Shown: in pieces, positions 47,265 through 57,990 of the stretch
Position numbering within the stretch: position 1 is the stretch's first letter
How the letters are laid out: the number at the start of each line of letters is the position of its first letter
DNA from: Oryzias latipes
Lineage: Eukaryota > Chordata > Actinopteri > Beloniformes > Adrianichthyidae
NCBI RefSeq assembly: GCF_002234675.1
Contig: NC_019860.2
Coordinates: 17,042,536 to 17,106,535, forward strand
Reading direction: 5' to 3'
Length of the DNA: 64,000 nt
The notes under the pieces: generated by a model
The model's database searches: none
What the model saw: only the letters and a program-made list of their open reading frames with translations
Told to the model about the DNA's origin: nothing
Translations under genes and position numbers: made by a program

Positions 47265-50200
47265 ATGGACGACGCGCCTTCCAAAAGCGATGCAGCCAGC
47301 GAGCAGACGGTGGCGGCGCAGGTTCCCTTCAGTCACCTGTGCACGACCTTAGAGAAGATCCAAAAGGCCAAACTGCGTCCAGAGAAATCCAAGATCCTTG
47401 GGGATTTCATCGGGTCATGGCGAAACTTCCACGCCGCCTTGCACAAAAACAACCCCCGAACCGCGGACTCCTTCTATCCGGCCATGCGCCTCATCGTCCC
47501 GCCGTTTGAACGCGAGCGAATGGCGTACGGCATCAAGGAGAGCATGCTGGCGAAGCTGTACATTGACGTGTTGGGCCTGCCGAAGAACGGGCCGGAGGCC
47601 AACAAGCTGCTGAACTACCGCGCTCCGACCACGTCCCAGGGTGAAGCCGGAGACTTCGCCGGCATGGCGTACTTCGTGCTGAAGAAACGATGCACCAGCC
47701 AGGGAAACCTCAGCATCAAAGAGGTCAACGACTTCCTGGACTCGGTGGCGCTGAACAACGCCAGCAAGAAGAAGGATCTCATGAGGAAGAGTCTGCTCCA
47801 CCTCATCACCCAGAGCTCCGCCCTGGAGCAGAAGTGGCTCATCCGGATGATCCTGAAGGACATGAAGCTCGGCATCAGCAAGGAGACCGTGCTCCAGGCC
47901 TTCCACCCGGACGCCGCGGAGCTTTACAACGTCAACACAGACTTGAACAAGGTGTGCCAGCAGCTCCACAACCCTTCGGTGTCTTTGAGCGACGTCTCCA
48001 TCGGACTCTTCTCCGCTTTCAAGCCGATGCTAGCCGCGGTGGCTAACATTCGCAACGTGGAGAAACAGATGGGCAACAGCCCCTTTTACATCGAGACGAA
48101 GCTCGACGGCGAGCGCATCCAGCTCCACAAGGATGGGGACGTCTACAAGTACTTCAGCCGAAACGCCTTTGAGTACACGCAGCAGTTCGGAGGCTCGCCG
48201 CTGGAAGGTTCCCTGACGCCGTACATCCACAACGTCTTCAAAAGCCACGTGGCGAACTGCATCCTGGACGGCGAGATGATGGCGTACAACCCCACCACGG
48301 AGACCTTCATGCAGAAGGGGAGCCGGTTCGACATCAAGAAGCTGATGGACGACTCGGAGCTGCAGACGTGCTTCTGCGTGTTCGACGTGCTGCTGGTCAA
48401 CGACCAGAAGCTCGGCAAAGAGGCGCTGAGGAAGCGCCACGAGATCCTCCAGACGGTTTTCACGCCCGCCAAGGGGCGGATGCATCTGGTTCCGAAGAGC
48501 GAAGCCAGAAGCGTGCAGGAGGTGGTGAGCGCGCTCAATGACGCCATCGACAGCCGGGAGGAGGGGATCATGGTGAAGGACCCGCTGTCCATCTACAAAC
48601 CGGACAAGCGCGGGGAAGGCTGGCTGAAGATAAAGCCCGAGTACGTGGACAGCCTGATGGACGAGCTGGACCTGCTGATCGTCGGAGGTTACTGGGGGAA
48701 AGGGCGGCGGGGGGGTATGATGTCACACTTCTTGTGCGCCGTCGCCGAAGCTCCAAAGCCGGGCGAGAAGCCGTCGGTCTTCCACTCCCTGTGCCGCATC
48801 GGATCGGGTTACACCATGAAAGAACTGTACGACCTGGGCCTCAAGCTGGCCAAACACTGGAAGGTGTACAGGAGGAGCGACCCGCCACCGTCCCTCCTGT
48901 GCAGCACCGAGAAACCCGAAGTCTACATCGAGCCCTGCAACTCCATCATCGTCCAGGTGAAGGCGGCGGAGATCATCCCGAGCGACATGTACAGGACCAA
49001 CTGCACGCTGCGCTTCCCCAGGATCGAGAAGATCCGAGACGACAAGGAGTGGCACCAGTGCATGACCCTGGCCGAGCTGGACCAGCTCCGCAGTAAGGCG
49101 TCCGGGAAGCTGGCCTCGCGCCACCTCCGCATCGACGACGGCGACGACCAGCCGCAGAAGAAGAAGAAGCGCAAGCTGCCGACCAAAGCCAAGAAAGCGG
49201 TCAGCATCCTCGACCACTTCAAGCCCCAAGATCTGTCCGCCGTCTCCAAGGAGACGGATATGTTCGAGGACGTGGAGTTCTGCATCCTCAACGGCACGGA
49301 GGACCACCCAAAATGCGAGCTGGAGAAAGGCGTTGCCAGGTAAGAAGAGAATGAGAAGCCTGTCGGCTGCAGAAACAAAAAAAGATCAGGATTTCAACCT
49401 TTTTCTAGCAGATTTGGCCAGAAAAACAGGTAGTTTAGTTTAAGAAGTTGACGTGGAGCAGCTTTTCTGGTAATCAGAAATTTAAATTTCAAGGCAACAA
49501 GTGAGCGGTTTGGTAAATCAGTAAAGATGATAAGGTTGCTTTAAGCAGAACAGTAATAAAAGGAGAACCAATCCACTCGATGAAATGCAAAAACCTATTT
49601 TTTAGACATCAGTCTTTGTCTGCAGAGCTCCGGTTGTACGTTTGGTTCCTTCAGCCAGTAAACTTCCGTTACGAAATGCTGGGTTTCAAATAAAATCCAA
49701 CAACTGAACTGATTTCAATGTAGAAAATGTGAAATCAATCAATTCCACGAACTCTGGGTTATTTTCTAGCCATAAAAACAAATTTTTTTTGTTACTTTCA
49801 AACATGAGAATTCCCGATTGTGATAAAAAAAGGTTAATTTTTCTTTATTTTATGTTAGTTAAGCGAAAACAACAAACTATACTTCATATTTGACATAAAT
49901 TGAGTCAAACATTGCAGGATTGAATTGATCTAGTGGTTGTACTCGCCTCTTCGATGTTTATGTAACAGAAAAAAAAGTAAAAATTTGTCCAATAATCGTC
50001 CATAGTTAAAAAATTCCTTAGTGTTTTTTTTTTTTTTTTTGCTGTGGCAAATTTAAAAAAAGCTAAACTGATTTGGTCCCTTATTGGCTCATGTGGATAA
50101 AAAAAAATCAACTCATAAAATGATCCTCTATCCACTTTATCGACATTCCAATCATTCCAACTGTTATGATGAATAAACCTCTTAAAAGACCAATAACCTC

Positions 50201-52084
50201 TTTACTGCAGCATGTTCGCCACCTGCAGGTGGAAGAGGCTTAGAGCGAAATGTTAAAGCGGTGCAGATCTATTGGATCTCGCTCCGGGCTTTTTCTTTCA
50301 CAGCTCTATTCCGATATATGAAAGATTTGGCGTCATAGAAGCTCGTCCGATTCTCAGTTTCTCCTCCATGATCCAGTTTTCGAACGGTTGGCACCGAATA
50401 AAAGGGACGCCATGCGTACGTCACTACCAGATCGCAGTCCCTGATTGGTTCAACTTGTTTTGACGTTGGTGGTGCTTTCAATGGCCGTCCGCTTTGCACG
50501 TCCAACCCGAAAAAATGGACTTGCGTAGCCCGTTAACTTTTCATTTGAAGTGGCCGAGGGCGGTGTGAACGCAGCCTTGAAGTCGCATTTACCAGAGACC
50601 TGTTTAGCTCAAATGACAGTAGGGTCAGGGGCGGAGCTACAGGGGGGCAATGGGGGGCCCCCAAGCAAAAAGCTCAGCTCCTTGAATTTGTGCTTCAGAA
50701 TTAGTGTCAAAATTGTCAAAAATGATGAAATTATTCAAACAAGCTCAGGTAAGCACTGCAAAAACACCAGAAGCTATGTATTTGTGTGAAATCATACTTA
50801 CTACGCCCCCGGAATTCTGGTCTTTCAAGAATTTCTACGCTTTTTGCTACTTTTTTACATTAGAAAAAAGCATTTTGGCAAAAAAATAACTGCAGTTTTA
50901 ACATCAACAGTGATAATAAAACAGTTTGAAATAGGCATTTTGATTTTTACAACGGCTTTCCACTATTCTGTTCTCATTTGCCACCCTTCCAAAGCCTTTT
51001 GCCCCCCTCTCGTCTCCCCACCCCCCTCAAATAAAAAGTTCTAGCTCCGCCCCTGGATAGCGTTTAATAATGTAAGCAAAATACGTCCATCATATCAGCA
51101 GCAGTAAGTAATTTATTTGTACTTTTTGACAAACACAGAGGAGCTAAAGTTAGCGGATTAACCCTTGTGCTATCTTAGATGACCCCACCCTCACATTGAC
51201 GTGTTCTCCCTACCATGACAAAGGTGGATAAAGGTGGAAAGATTTAATGTAATACATGGACATCAGTGAAGATCATAAATCATTGAAGAAAAAAGGTTCA
51301 GAGCACTGTCTAGTGGGTCTTGATGACCCAACTCCCAATGGTAAAGTGCCTAGGATAGCACAAAGGTAAAGAAGGTCTTTCCCTCATTCTTATGGTTAAC
51401 TGTGTCCGTTTCCACGGCAGCTGTGGCGGGATTGTGGTCCAAAACCCCGGGCGGGAGACCTACTGCGTGATCGCCGGCGCGGAGAACATGCGCGTGAAGA
51501 ACCTGATCTCCTCGGACCAGCACGACGTGGTGTGGGCCTCCTGGCTGCTGGAGTGTCTGGAGCGGAAGGAGGTGGCGCCGTGGCAGCCTCGCCACATGAT
51601 CCACATGTCCCCCACCACCAGGGAGCACTTCGCCAAGGAGTACGACCCCCACGGCGACAGCTACTTCCTGGACACAGACGGGCAGCAGCTGCGGGAGGTT
51701 TTCGGGCGCATCGGCGACGCGGAGGTGGAGATCAGTGTGGCCCAGGTGGAGGAGCGCTACGGCTTCAGCGACCTTCCGACCAGCATGTTCAGACCCTTCA
51801 CGGCGTACGCCGACGTGTTTGCCCGCGTCGGAGAGCCGGACACGCTCATACCTGCCACCTGCCTGGAGATCAGGGCGCTGGAGTTCCGTTTCCACGGAGG
51901 GCGCGTGGTGGAGAGGCTGGAGGAAGGAGTTTCCCACGTTCTGGTGGAAGAGGAGAGCCGACTTCTGGAGCTGAGGACTCTGAGGCGCTGCTTCAGGAGG
52001 AAGTTCAAGATCGTCAAACACACGTGGGTCACCGACTCCATCAAAAACGGCGTCCTGCTGGACGACAGAGAGTACTTAGTTTGA
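47265..52084 (+). CDS. lig4: DNA ligase IV, join(47265-49339, 51421-52084)
   Basis: ATP-dependent ligase that, with XRCC4 and XLF, seals double-strand breaks in nuclear non-homologous end joining. The start is Met at 47265 ([14 protein letters not shown]), one base after a CAG acceptor; an in-frame Met at 47247 lies upstream of that acceptor. The spliced product is 912 residues, against 911 in human. It has a DNA-binding domain ([15 protein letters not shown] block), then a nucleotidyltransferase domain with adenylated Lys279 in [14 protein letters not shown] (Glu337), EEGIMVK about 432 and WLKIKPEY at 453. An OB domain, two BRCT domains and a Lys-rich stretch before BRCT1 (about 633-645) follow. 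The XRCC4-binding linker between the BRCTs is present ([16 protein letters not shown]) but about 6 residues shorter than human. All catalytic motifs look intact. Confidence 0.95.
50215..50580. mobile_element. Family B repeat, copy 5 (in lig4 intron)
   Basis: GTTCGCCACCTGCAGGTGGA, GTTAAAGCGGTGCAGATC, TTCACAGCTCTATTCCGAT, CACTACCAGATCGCAGTCCC, CTTTCAATGGCC, and an end in GTGTGAACGCAGCC. Nearly complete, with landmarks in the same order as copy 3. Confidence 0.65.
50626..51055. mobile_element. hAT-like MITE (430 bp) in lig4 intron
   Basis: Perfect 14-bp terminal inverted repeats CAGGGGCGGAGCTA and TAGCTCCGCCCCTG. Flanks AGTAGGGT and GATAGCGT agree at 5 of 8 positions, a degraded 8-bp duplication. 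Inner ends are G-rich/C-rich. No transposase is present. Confidence 0.8.
51162..51366. mobile_element. piggyBac-like MITE, copy 2 (in lig4 intron)
   Basis: 205 bp, inverted relative to the copy at 21238-21442 and the same length. TTAA at 51158-51161 precedes CCCTTGTGCTATCTTAG; the right end is CCTAGGATAGCACAAAGG with a decayed TAAA. It ends 54 bp before the lig4 3' splice site. Confidence 0.82.
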
Positions 52085-52114
52085 AACCAGAGAGTTTCAC
52101 GTGTTCTCATTACG

Positions 52115-52245
52115 AATAAATGCTGCTGATTATTTCAAATATTTCACTTTCACGGTTTTTACTTCAAATCCTTTCTTTCACCAAAAGGTCCATCCTGTTT
52201 TATTTTTATTGTTCTAAATTTTTATTGGAAATTATGAACAATAAA
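52115..52245 (+). terminator. lig4 polyadenylation signals
   Basis: AATAAA at 52115-52120, about 30 bp after the stop codon, and a second at 52240-52245 followed by GTTTTG. Either could end the lig4 mRNA, giving a very short 3' UTR. Confidence 0.5.
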
Positions 52246-52845
52246 GTTTTGAAGGTCATTGTAACAATTATTACTCACATTTTCCAGTTCTTATACAAGT
52301 TGACTTATAGAAAAAAAAAACAAAAGAAATTAAAAAAAAAAAAGTTTTCCATTTCAGCCCAAAAAAAGTTGTTTTTTTGATCTCAGCATAAAAAAAGTAA
52401 AATAGTTTGTTTTAATGCCTAACACGTTTTTTTTAAATGATTTACAGCAAACATATGTATTATACCCTTCCCCTTAAATGTTTTTTATTTAAAAAAAAAA
52501 AAAAAGAAGTAATTGAAAATGTTTTTTTTATTTTCCAAAACTGCATTTATAATAATAATGTGTTCTATTTTTGTTAGATTTTGATAGGAAATTTAAAGAA
52601 GAACGCCTAAAATCATCAGATCATCATTTATTAAACTAAAAAAGACGAGTTTAGAAAAATGTTTCATTTTATTCCTTTTTTCCGCTAGACAGGATTTAAA
52701 GAAACAAAACACTTTTTTTTTTTATTTCAAATCTGCCTGGATGACATCACTATGACATCACCGGCCTGATTCTCGTCATTTCTGTTGGAACTTAGAGCAT
52801 AGAAGGCTAGTTTTGGCTTCTGTGCTCACTTGAGCTTTAATGTTT

Positions 52846-52881
52846 TGAAGTGTGTGTGTGTGTGTGGGGGGGGGGGGAGTG
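52846..52881. repeat. (TG)n plus 12-nt poly-G
   Basis: TG dinucleotide run passing straight into G12, then more TG/G-rich sequence to about 52892. A 17-nt poly-G lies at 53009-53025 and a G5-A-G13 block at 53672-53690. Confidence 0.85.
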
Positions 52882-53384
52882 TGTGTGGGGGGCGGCAGCC
52901 TTGATTCTTTGATTATTGTTATGGGATCAATAAAATTTGGAGTATGCTGGCTTGGTCATCTTATTTCAGAGGGATTTATTTATTTGCTGCTGAGAAGAAC
53001 CTCGTCACGGGGGGGGGGGGGGGGGTCTTTAAGCCCCGCCCATCAACAAATGGAACCATGTTTTTCATACTGTTTAAAAATGTCAGCGGTGCGTTTTGGG
53101 AGTTTCTGCCATGAGAGTGATTAGTTTCCAATCACGGAGGGCCTGTTGACAGGATCCCGGTGGATTTCCTCCTTTTTTCTGGGTGTCATTTTTTCAAAGG
53201 GTTTTGTTCCAAGAAGCTCAAATATGTGAAGTAAAACTGATCCTCATTAGTGCTTATCAAACATCTGCAACCCGTCGCCCACTCTGGACTATTTCTAGGT
53301 AAAGCAGAGTGAACGTTTGAGTGACAGGCTTTAATTAATGGTCCTCAACCGGCGCCTATTCCCATGGCGAGTTGCCAGTGTGAA

Positions 53385-53570
53385 GTCTTGACAAGCCCAA
53401 CTGTTGCCCCCCCTGAAAGGACTCGGAGGAGCAGATTACCAGAGCTAGCATAGCAGGAATACCACGCCCTAATGGGACCAAATGCTCCAATTAGGCTGGC
53501 CGTAGCCGTTGGAGAGACGCGGCGGCGGCGCCGGACTCGATGGATTTGAAGTGGGTCCCTGGACAACCGG
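53385..53570. other. Unexplained GC-rich island
   Basis: About 190 bp clearly richer in GC and CpG than its surroundings (for example GCGGCGGCGGCGCC at 53520-53533). It follows a TTTAATTAATGG homeobox-like site at 53331. No repeat family, RNA gene or conserved protein is recognised on either strand. It may be a promoter fragment, a conserved non-coding element or foreign repeat. Confidence 0.25.
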
Positions 53571-55226
53571 GCCCTCAGAGAATCAGCTGCTAAGGAGTGG
53601 TTCTTACCAATAGAACAGAAATAAAGAAGCATGAATTTGATTAGTTTTATTGAAGACACTTGCTGACATTTGGGGGAGGGGGGGGGGGGGTGTGTGCTTT
53701 TAACCATAAGTGGCAGTGCCACCTCCAGAGGGGGCTCAAGGCCCCTTTCTAACAAAAAAGTCACTCCTTGGTGATGAATCAAAATAGTCCCCAAATTTCT
53801 ACATTAATAAAAAAAATATATACATATATTAGGTGCAACAGTTCCAACCGCCGCCTATAGGGGTCACTATACAACAACAAAAAACGAGTTTGTCAAAAAA
53901 AGGTGTAAAATAACCCCAGTAGGAACCATGGTTGTGCTACGTCATAAACTTGAATGAATATATAAATATTTTTTTGAACTTTTTTTTCAATGTATAAATA
54001 ATTGTTTTGGCTAAATCAGATTTTTTGTTTCTTGTTAAAGTTTACATTTAAATGTTTTAAATTATTTCAGCTGACTCGGATTTTCTGTAGTTGCGTCCAG
54101 CTCAAAAACAAACTAAACCTTGACATTAATTTTTGTAAAAAAATTTTTTAATGAGTTTTCCATTTGTTTCTACAGAACTAAAGCAGACAAAACTCGTGTC
54201 TTCCTGATAGGTGATGAACTTTTTGTATAGATTCGGGGTAAATTTGTTAAATTTACCAAAATAAAGGCCAGTTGGTGCTAAACTGTCCGATACAGATTGT
54301 TATACAAAGATTGTTGATGTAAAAGACAAAAATAACATTTTGGGGGTTTGGAGATGGATCTGAACACACTACCTCCCACTATTGGGGTGGACACTCTATC
54401 AGTTGACCGCTTTGAAGGTCTAACTCAAATTTAAAATGTCTTTGTTTCTGCCACGAAAATCTAATAAAGGTGTAAATAATGCAAATTTCTACAAAACTAC
54501 AAAATAGCACATTTTTACGACGGTTTATTTTTACGTGAAGTTCCATGCTTTCTTTTTTTTTCTATGCATTTAAATTTGCTCAGGACTTTTTTTTTTTATC
54601 GGACTGGATGTAAAAGTTTTTATTATGAAGACAAAATTCCGACCTTTTTTGCAAACAAATTCTCTCTGACTTGATGCGCCCTTGAAGGATAGAAGGAGCC
54701 TCTGTGGTGCGCGCGCATAACGTCACAGCTGGAAGTGTGCTGTTAGAAGTTACAAAATTAAAAGGGAAAAAACGGATGTGGGATTGCGGGACCTTCAAAA
54801 TAAAAAAAATCTAATCAAAAAAGGAAAAAAGCCTTTCCATGTTCCCAAAAATTTACTTATTTAAAAATCCCTAATTTAAAGAACGGAGCGAATTTCTTTG
54901 TTCAAATATTTTTTTTTACTTCAAATTTGTATAATTTGACATTTACTTTGTATTTATGAGCCTATTCTATCTATAAAATAACATTGAATGTCCACCAGAC
55001 AGACATTTTATTAGACAATTTTGAAAATTTCTGTCAAGGTATTAACGCACAGAATGCATGTTTTTGTTAGTTTGTCATAGGATGATTTATTTCAAAGAAT
55101 TCTATGCTAGTAATTTCCAGGGGTAGAATAAAAGCAAAGAATAAAAAAATTAAAGCACAATGAGGTCAACGTTGTGCTAAAGCCAAAAGCATAAAAGAAA
55201 AGAAATTGGGAGCATTACCTTAAAAC

Positions 55227-55742
55227 AAGGGTGTCAAACTAATTTTCACAGAGGGCCACATCAGCATGGTGGTTGTCCTCATAGGGCCAGATATAACATT
55301 CATGTAACTAAATGTAATGAAAAATAAATGTAACTACTCCTAAATGTTAAATAACTCATTATTTATTTATTATAACATTTTAAAATGACAATTACAGCTG
55401 CATAGAAAACATGTTTGCTTGTTACTCTAGCATAAATCCTTTTACATTTTGTCCACTTATTAAAACCCACATAACTCCATTAATGAAAGATCAAACTTAA
55501 TAAAGAAAAATAACATAAAATGAGCCTGAAAAAACATGTATTACACGTGTAACATTTTGTCTGCATAAAGACATAAGACCTGCAAACATTGAATAATTAC
55601 AGCAACTACACATAAATAATATGTAATCAACTAAAGAAAATTTTTATTTTAAAAAATTAAAAACTTTTATGCTCTCGCGGGCCACATAAAATGACACGGC
55701 GGGCCGCATGTGGCCCCCGGGCCTTGATTTTGACACATGTGC
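55227..55742. mobile_element. hAT-Charlie-type MITE with perfect 8-bp target-site duplication
   Basis: A 516-bp element starting AAGGGTGTCAAACT, with CAGAGGGCCACATCAGCAT inside, and ending CGGGCCTTGATTTTGACAC plus ATGTGC. Identical CTTAAAAC flanks it at 55219-55226 and 55743-55750. The 'GGGTGTCAAAC' end with 'GGGCCACAT' is a common fish hAT MITE signature. Confidence 0.88.
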
Positions 55743-56039
55743 CTTAAAACATGTTGAAATAATCTGCTATGTTGTTTTAAAATATTACTGCATGGTTTTA
55801 AATTTTGCTCAAAATGCCAGTTTTGGCCCTTAATGTGAACTTCTGTGCTTACAACAATCGGAAAATTGACTTCAGTTTGAGCGTGCAGTGGACACGTCAA
55901 ACATAATCATAATGCAGCATGGTTTGGTCTAAATATAGCCTCCTGTGTATTTCTACTGTTCACTTTCTGATAAATGATTCTGATAAATGAATTAACACAC
56001 AAACATTTTTTTTCTTCAAATGGGGTCTGTCAGTTTGCT

Positions 56040-56590
56040 CTCTGGGTGGGTTTGTGGGGTGCTCCTGCCCCAGGTGGAGGAGTTTAAATATATTGGGATC
56101 TTGTTCGTGAGTGAGGGAAGGTCAGAGCGTGAGATTGTCCGCCGTCATGCTGTATCGGTCGCTGTATCGGTCCGTTGCGGTGAAGAGAGCTGAGCCAGAA
56201 AGCTCTCAAATCACCGGTCCTCCTTCATTTCAATGCGGTCGCGAGCTCTAGGTCATTAGCAAAAGGTCCCATGTGCAAGCGGCTGAAATGAGCTAGAGGG
56301 TGGCTGGGCGCTCCCTTAGAGATAGGAGGAGGAGCTCGGTCACCCGTGGAGAGGAGCCAGTTGTGGTGGCTCGGGCATCTGGTCTGAACGTCTCTCTGGG
56401 GAGGCGTTTCGGGAATGTCCCACTGTGTGGAGGCCCCGGGGATGACCCAGGACACGCTGGAGTGACTACGTCTCTCAGCTGGTCTGGGCACGCCTCAGAG
56501 GAGCTGGAGGAAGTGACCGGGGAGAGGGAAGTCTGGCCATCTTTGAGTAGAATGCTGCCCCTGGGATGAGCGGAAGAAGATGGATGGGGT
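56040..56590 (+). mobile_element. RTE/Rex3-like LINE 3' end (degenerate)
   Basis: Decayed reverse-transcriptase C-terminal coding sequence: QVEEFKYIGILF, then RVAGRSLRD, and EELEEVTGEREVWPSL in shifted frames. The tail GCGGAAGAAGATGGATGGG is the shared 3' end of many fish non-LTR elements. Stops and shifts show it is dead. RTE/Rex3 assignment is from memory of this protein block and is tentative. Confidence 0.7.
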
Positions 56591-57120
56591 CTCTCACCTC
56601 ACTGGCTCAAGTCTCAGATGGGTTCCTTTCTGTATTGAGGTTGCTTGTTTTCCCTTGTGTGGATTTTTTCCAAGAGGTCTGACTTCCCCTACAATCCAAA
56701 AACATTATTAATAGGTTAATTGGTGACTCGATATTGTCCCTTAGGTGTGAGTATGTATAGCTGTTTGTCTCTGTTATTCTGTCTTGTCACGGTGTACCTC
56801 AACTTCACTTAGTGGTCAGAGCTAGTAGACATGAACTAGTATGAGAAGAATAAATCCACAACAAACAAAAGTTTAATAAAAACAGTAAATGTGAATCTTC
56901 AACTGTAAATATGAGGTTTTTTAAAACAAAGTCCATCGTTTAGCATCTCTAGCAAATACTAAAAGCAACCACATGCAACACTCTTTTGTTTGTTTTTCAA
57001 TAAAAAAAACACTTCAAAAATTATTATTGAAGTTTATTTTTTTTATTTTGTTTATAGAAGCTGAAAGAAGAAGAAAATAAAAGAAACACAATGGAGCCAC
57101 TTCCCAAAAATACTATAACC

Positions 57121-57141
57121 CCCCCCCCCCAAAAAAAAAAA
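57121..57141. repeat. Poly-C/poly-A tract
   Basis: C12 (from 57119) followed by A11. A T17 run lies at 57359-57375. Low-complexity sequence upstream of the nalf1 promoter. Confidence 0.8.
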
Positions 57142-57449
57142 ACAACAAAAAATTAAACTCTTTAATTATTATGTGTTTTATTTTTTTTAATTAAAGATGC
57201 TGAAAGAAAAAAAGGAACACAATAAAAAATTTATTTAATTCCCAAACTTTAAAACTGTTTATTTATATTGGTTAAGGAGACTGAAGACGAAAAAACCCCA
57301 CAACGGAGCTACTTAAAAAATAAAAAACTAGAGACGGTTAAAGAATTCAGCTAATTTTTTTTTTTTTTTTTTTTTGCATTCCTATAAAACAAAACCTCAC
57401 ATGACGCGAAAAAACTACTTTCTTTGTTTTATTTTGAAACCGGAAACGC

Positions 57450-57990
57450 CCCTACGTGCCGTCAACTTCACGCAGACACAAACACACACCATCTCGCGGC
57501 GAACATGGCGGCAACTTGATGGAGGCAGCGGCGATGAAAACGGCGAGGGCTCGATAAAGCGGGGAGGACGGTTCAGGCTGCAGGCCCACCCGCCGACACG
57601 AAGCCACTCTCTTTCGCCATGTTGGAAGACGACAGCGCCCTTGTCCCTTCACGACCGAGGCCGGGGAAAACGTAAGCGCGTCGGTCGGCGAGTGTTCCTC
57701 GGAGCGGAGTCGAGGCTGCGCAGAGAGCGAGGCGCGGAGCGGCGCCCAGGGCGGGCGGACGGGAGGACAGCAGGCTTCACCGGTCAGCCATGGAGGATGC
57801 GGCCCGTGGTCGCCAGCGTTTGATTTTGCCCCCGGCCCACGCTCATTTGGATGGGAATTACCGCTGATATCGAGCCGGGACAGCCCACTAGCCGACACTT
57901 GAGGGGAGGAAAACGCGAAGAAGCGCTCGCGACGTCAATGACTGTTGCGGCAGAGGAGCCCCCACGGTGGAGTCGGCCGGTTCCCAAAAT
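57450..57990 (+). promoter_or_regulatory. nalf1 CpG-rich promoter and 5' leader
   Basis: Abrupt shift from AT-rich to CpG-rich sequence about 540 bp before the nalf1 start codon. Several short upstream ATGs occur (for example ATGGCGGCAACTTGA at 57505), which could dampen translation if transcribed. The transcription start is not identifiable. Confidence 0.5.

Larger units (their letters stand above)
49340..51420 (+). other. lig4 coding intron (2081 bp)
   Basis: Donor GCCAG|GTAAGAAG, acceptor CCACGGCAG|CTGTGG, branch-like GGTTAAC 25-30 bp before the acceptor. It is phase 2 and rejoins the frame exactly inside BRCT1 ([15 protein letters not shown]). Mammalian LIG4 is uninterrupted here. Retention would stop at TAA 49341-49343 straight after the catalytic core. 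The intron holds a family B repeat, a hAT MITE and a piggyBac-like MITE. Confidence 0.92.
52250..57449. other. Intergenic lig4 to nalf1
   Basis: AT-rich spacer with homopolymer runs, a TG/G-rich block (52846-52881), a GC-rich island (53385-53570), a hAT MITE (55227-55742) and a LINE tail (56040-56590). No supported gene. Confidence 0.55.

Noticed and set aside
49344..51391. lig4 as a pseudogene broken by a stop
   Set aside because: Both halves are fully conserved, the splice sites are good, and the frame is exact when joined.
53345..53794. 149-residue minus-strand open frame
   Set aside because: Spans the GC island and low-complexity poly-G; no recognisable domain, and composition-driven.
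57374..57823. 149-residue plus-strand open frame before nalf1
   Set aside because: Arg-rich translation of the CpG-rich leader; not conserved as far as I can judge.
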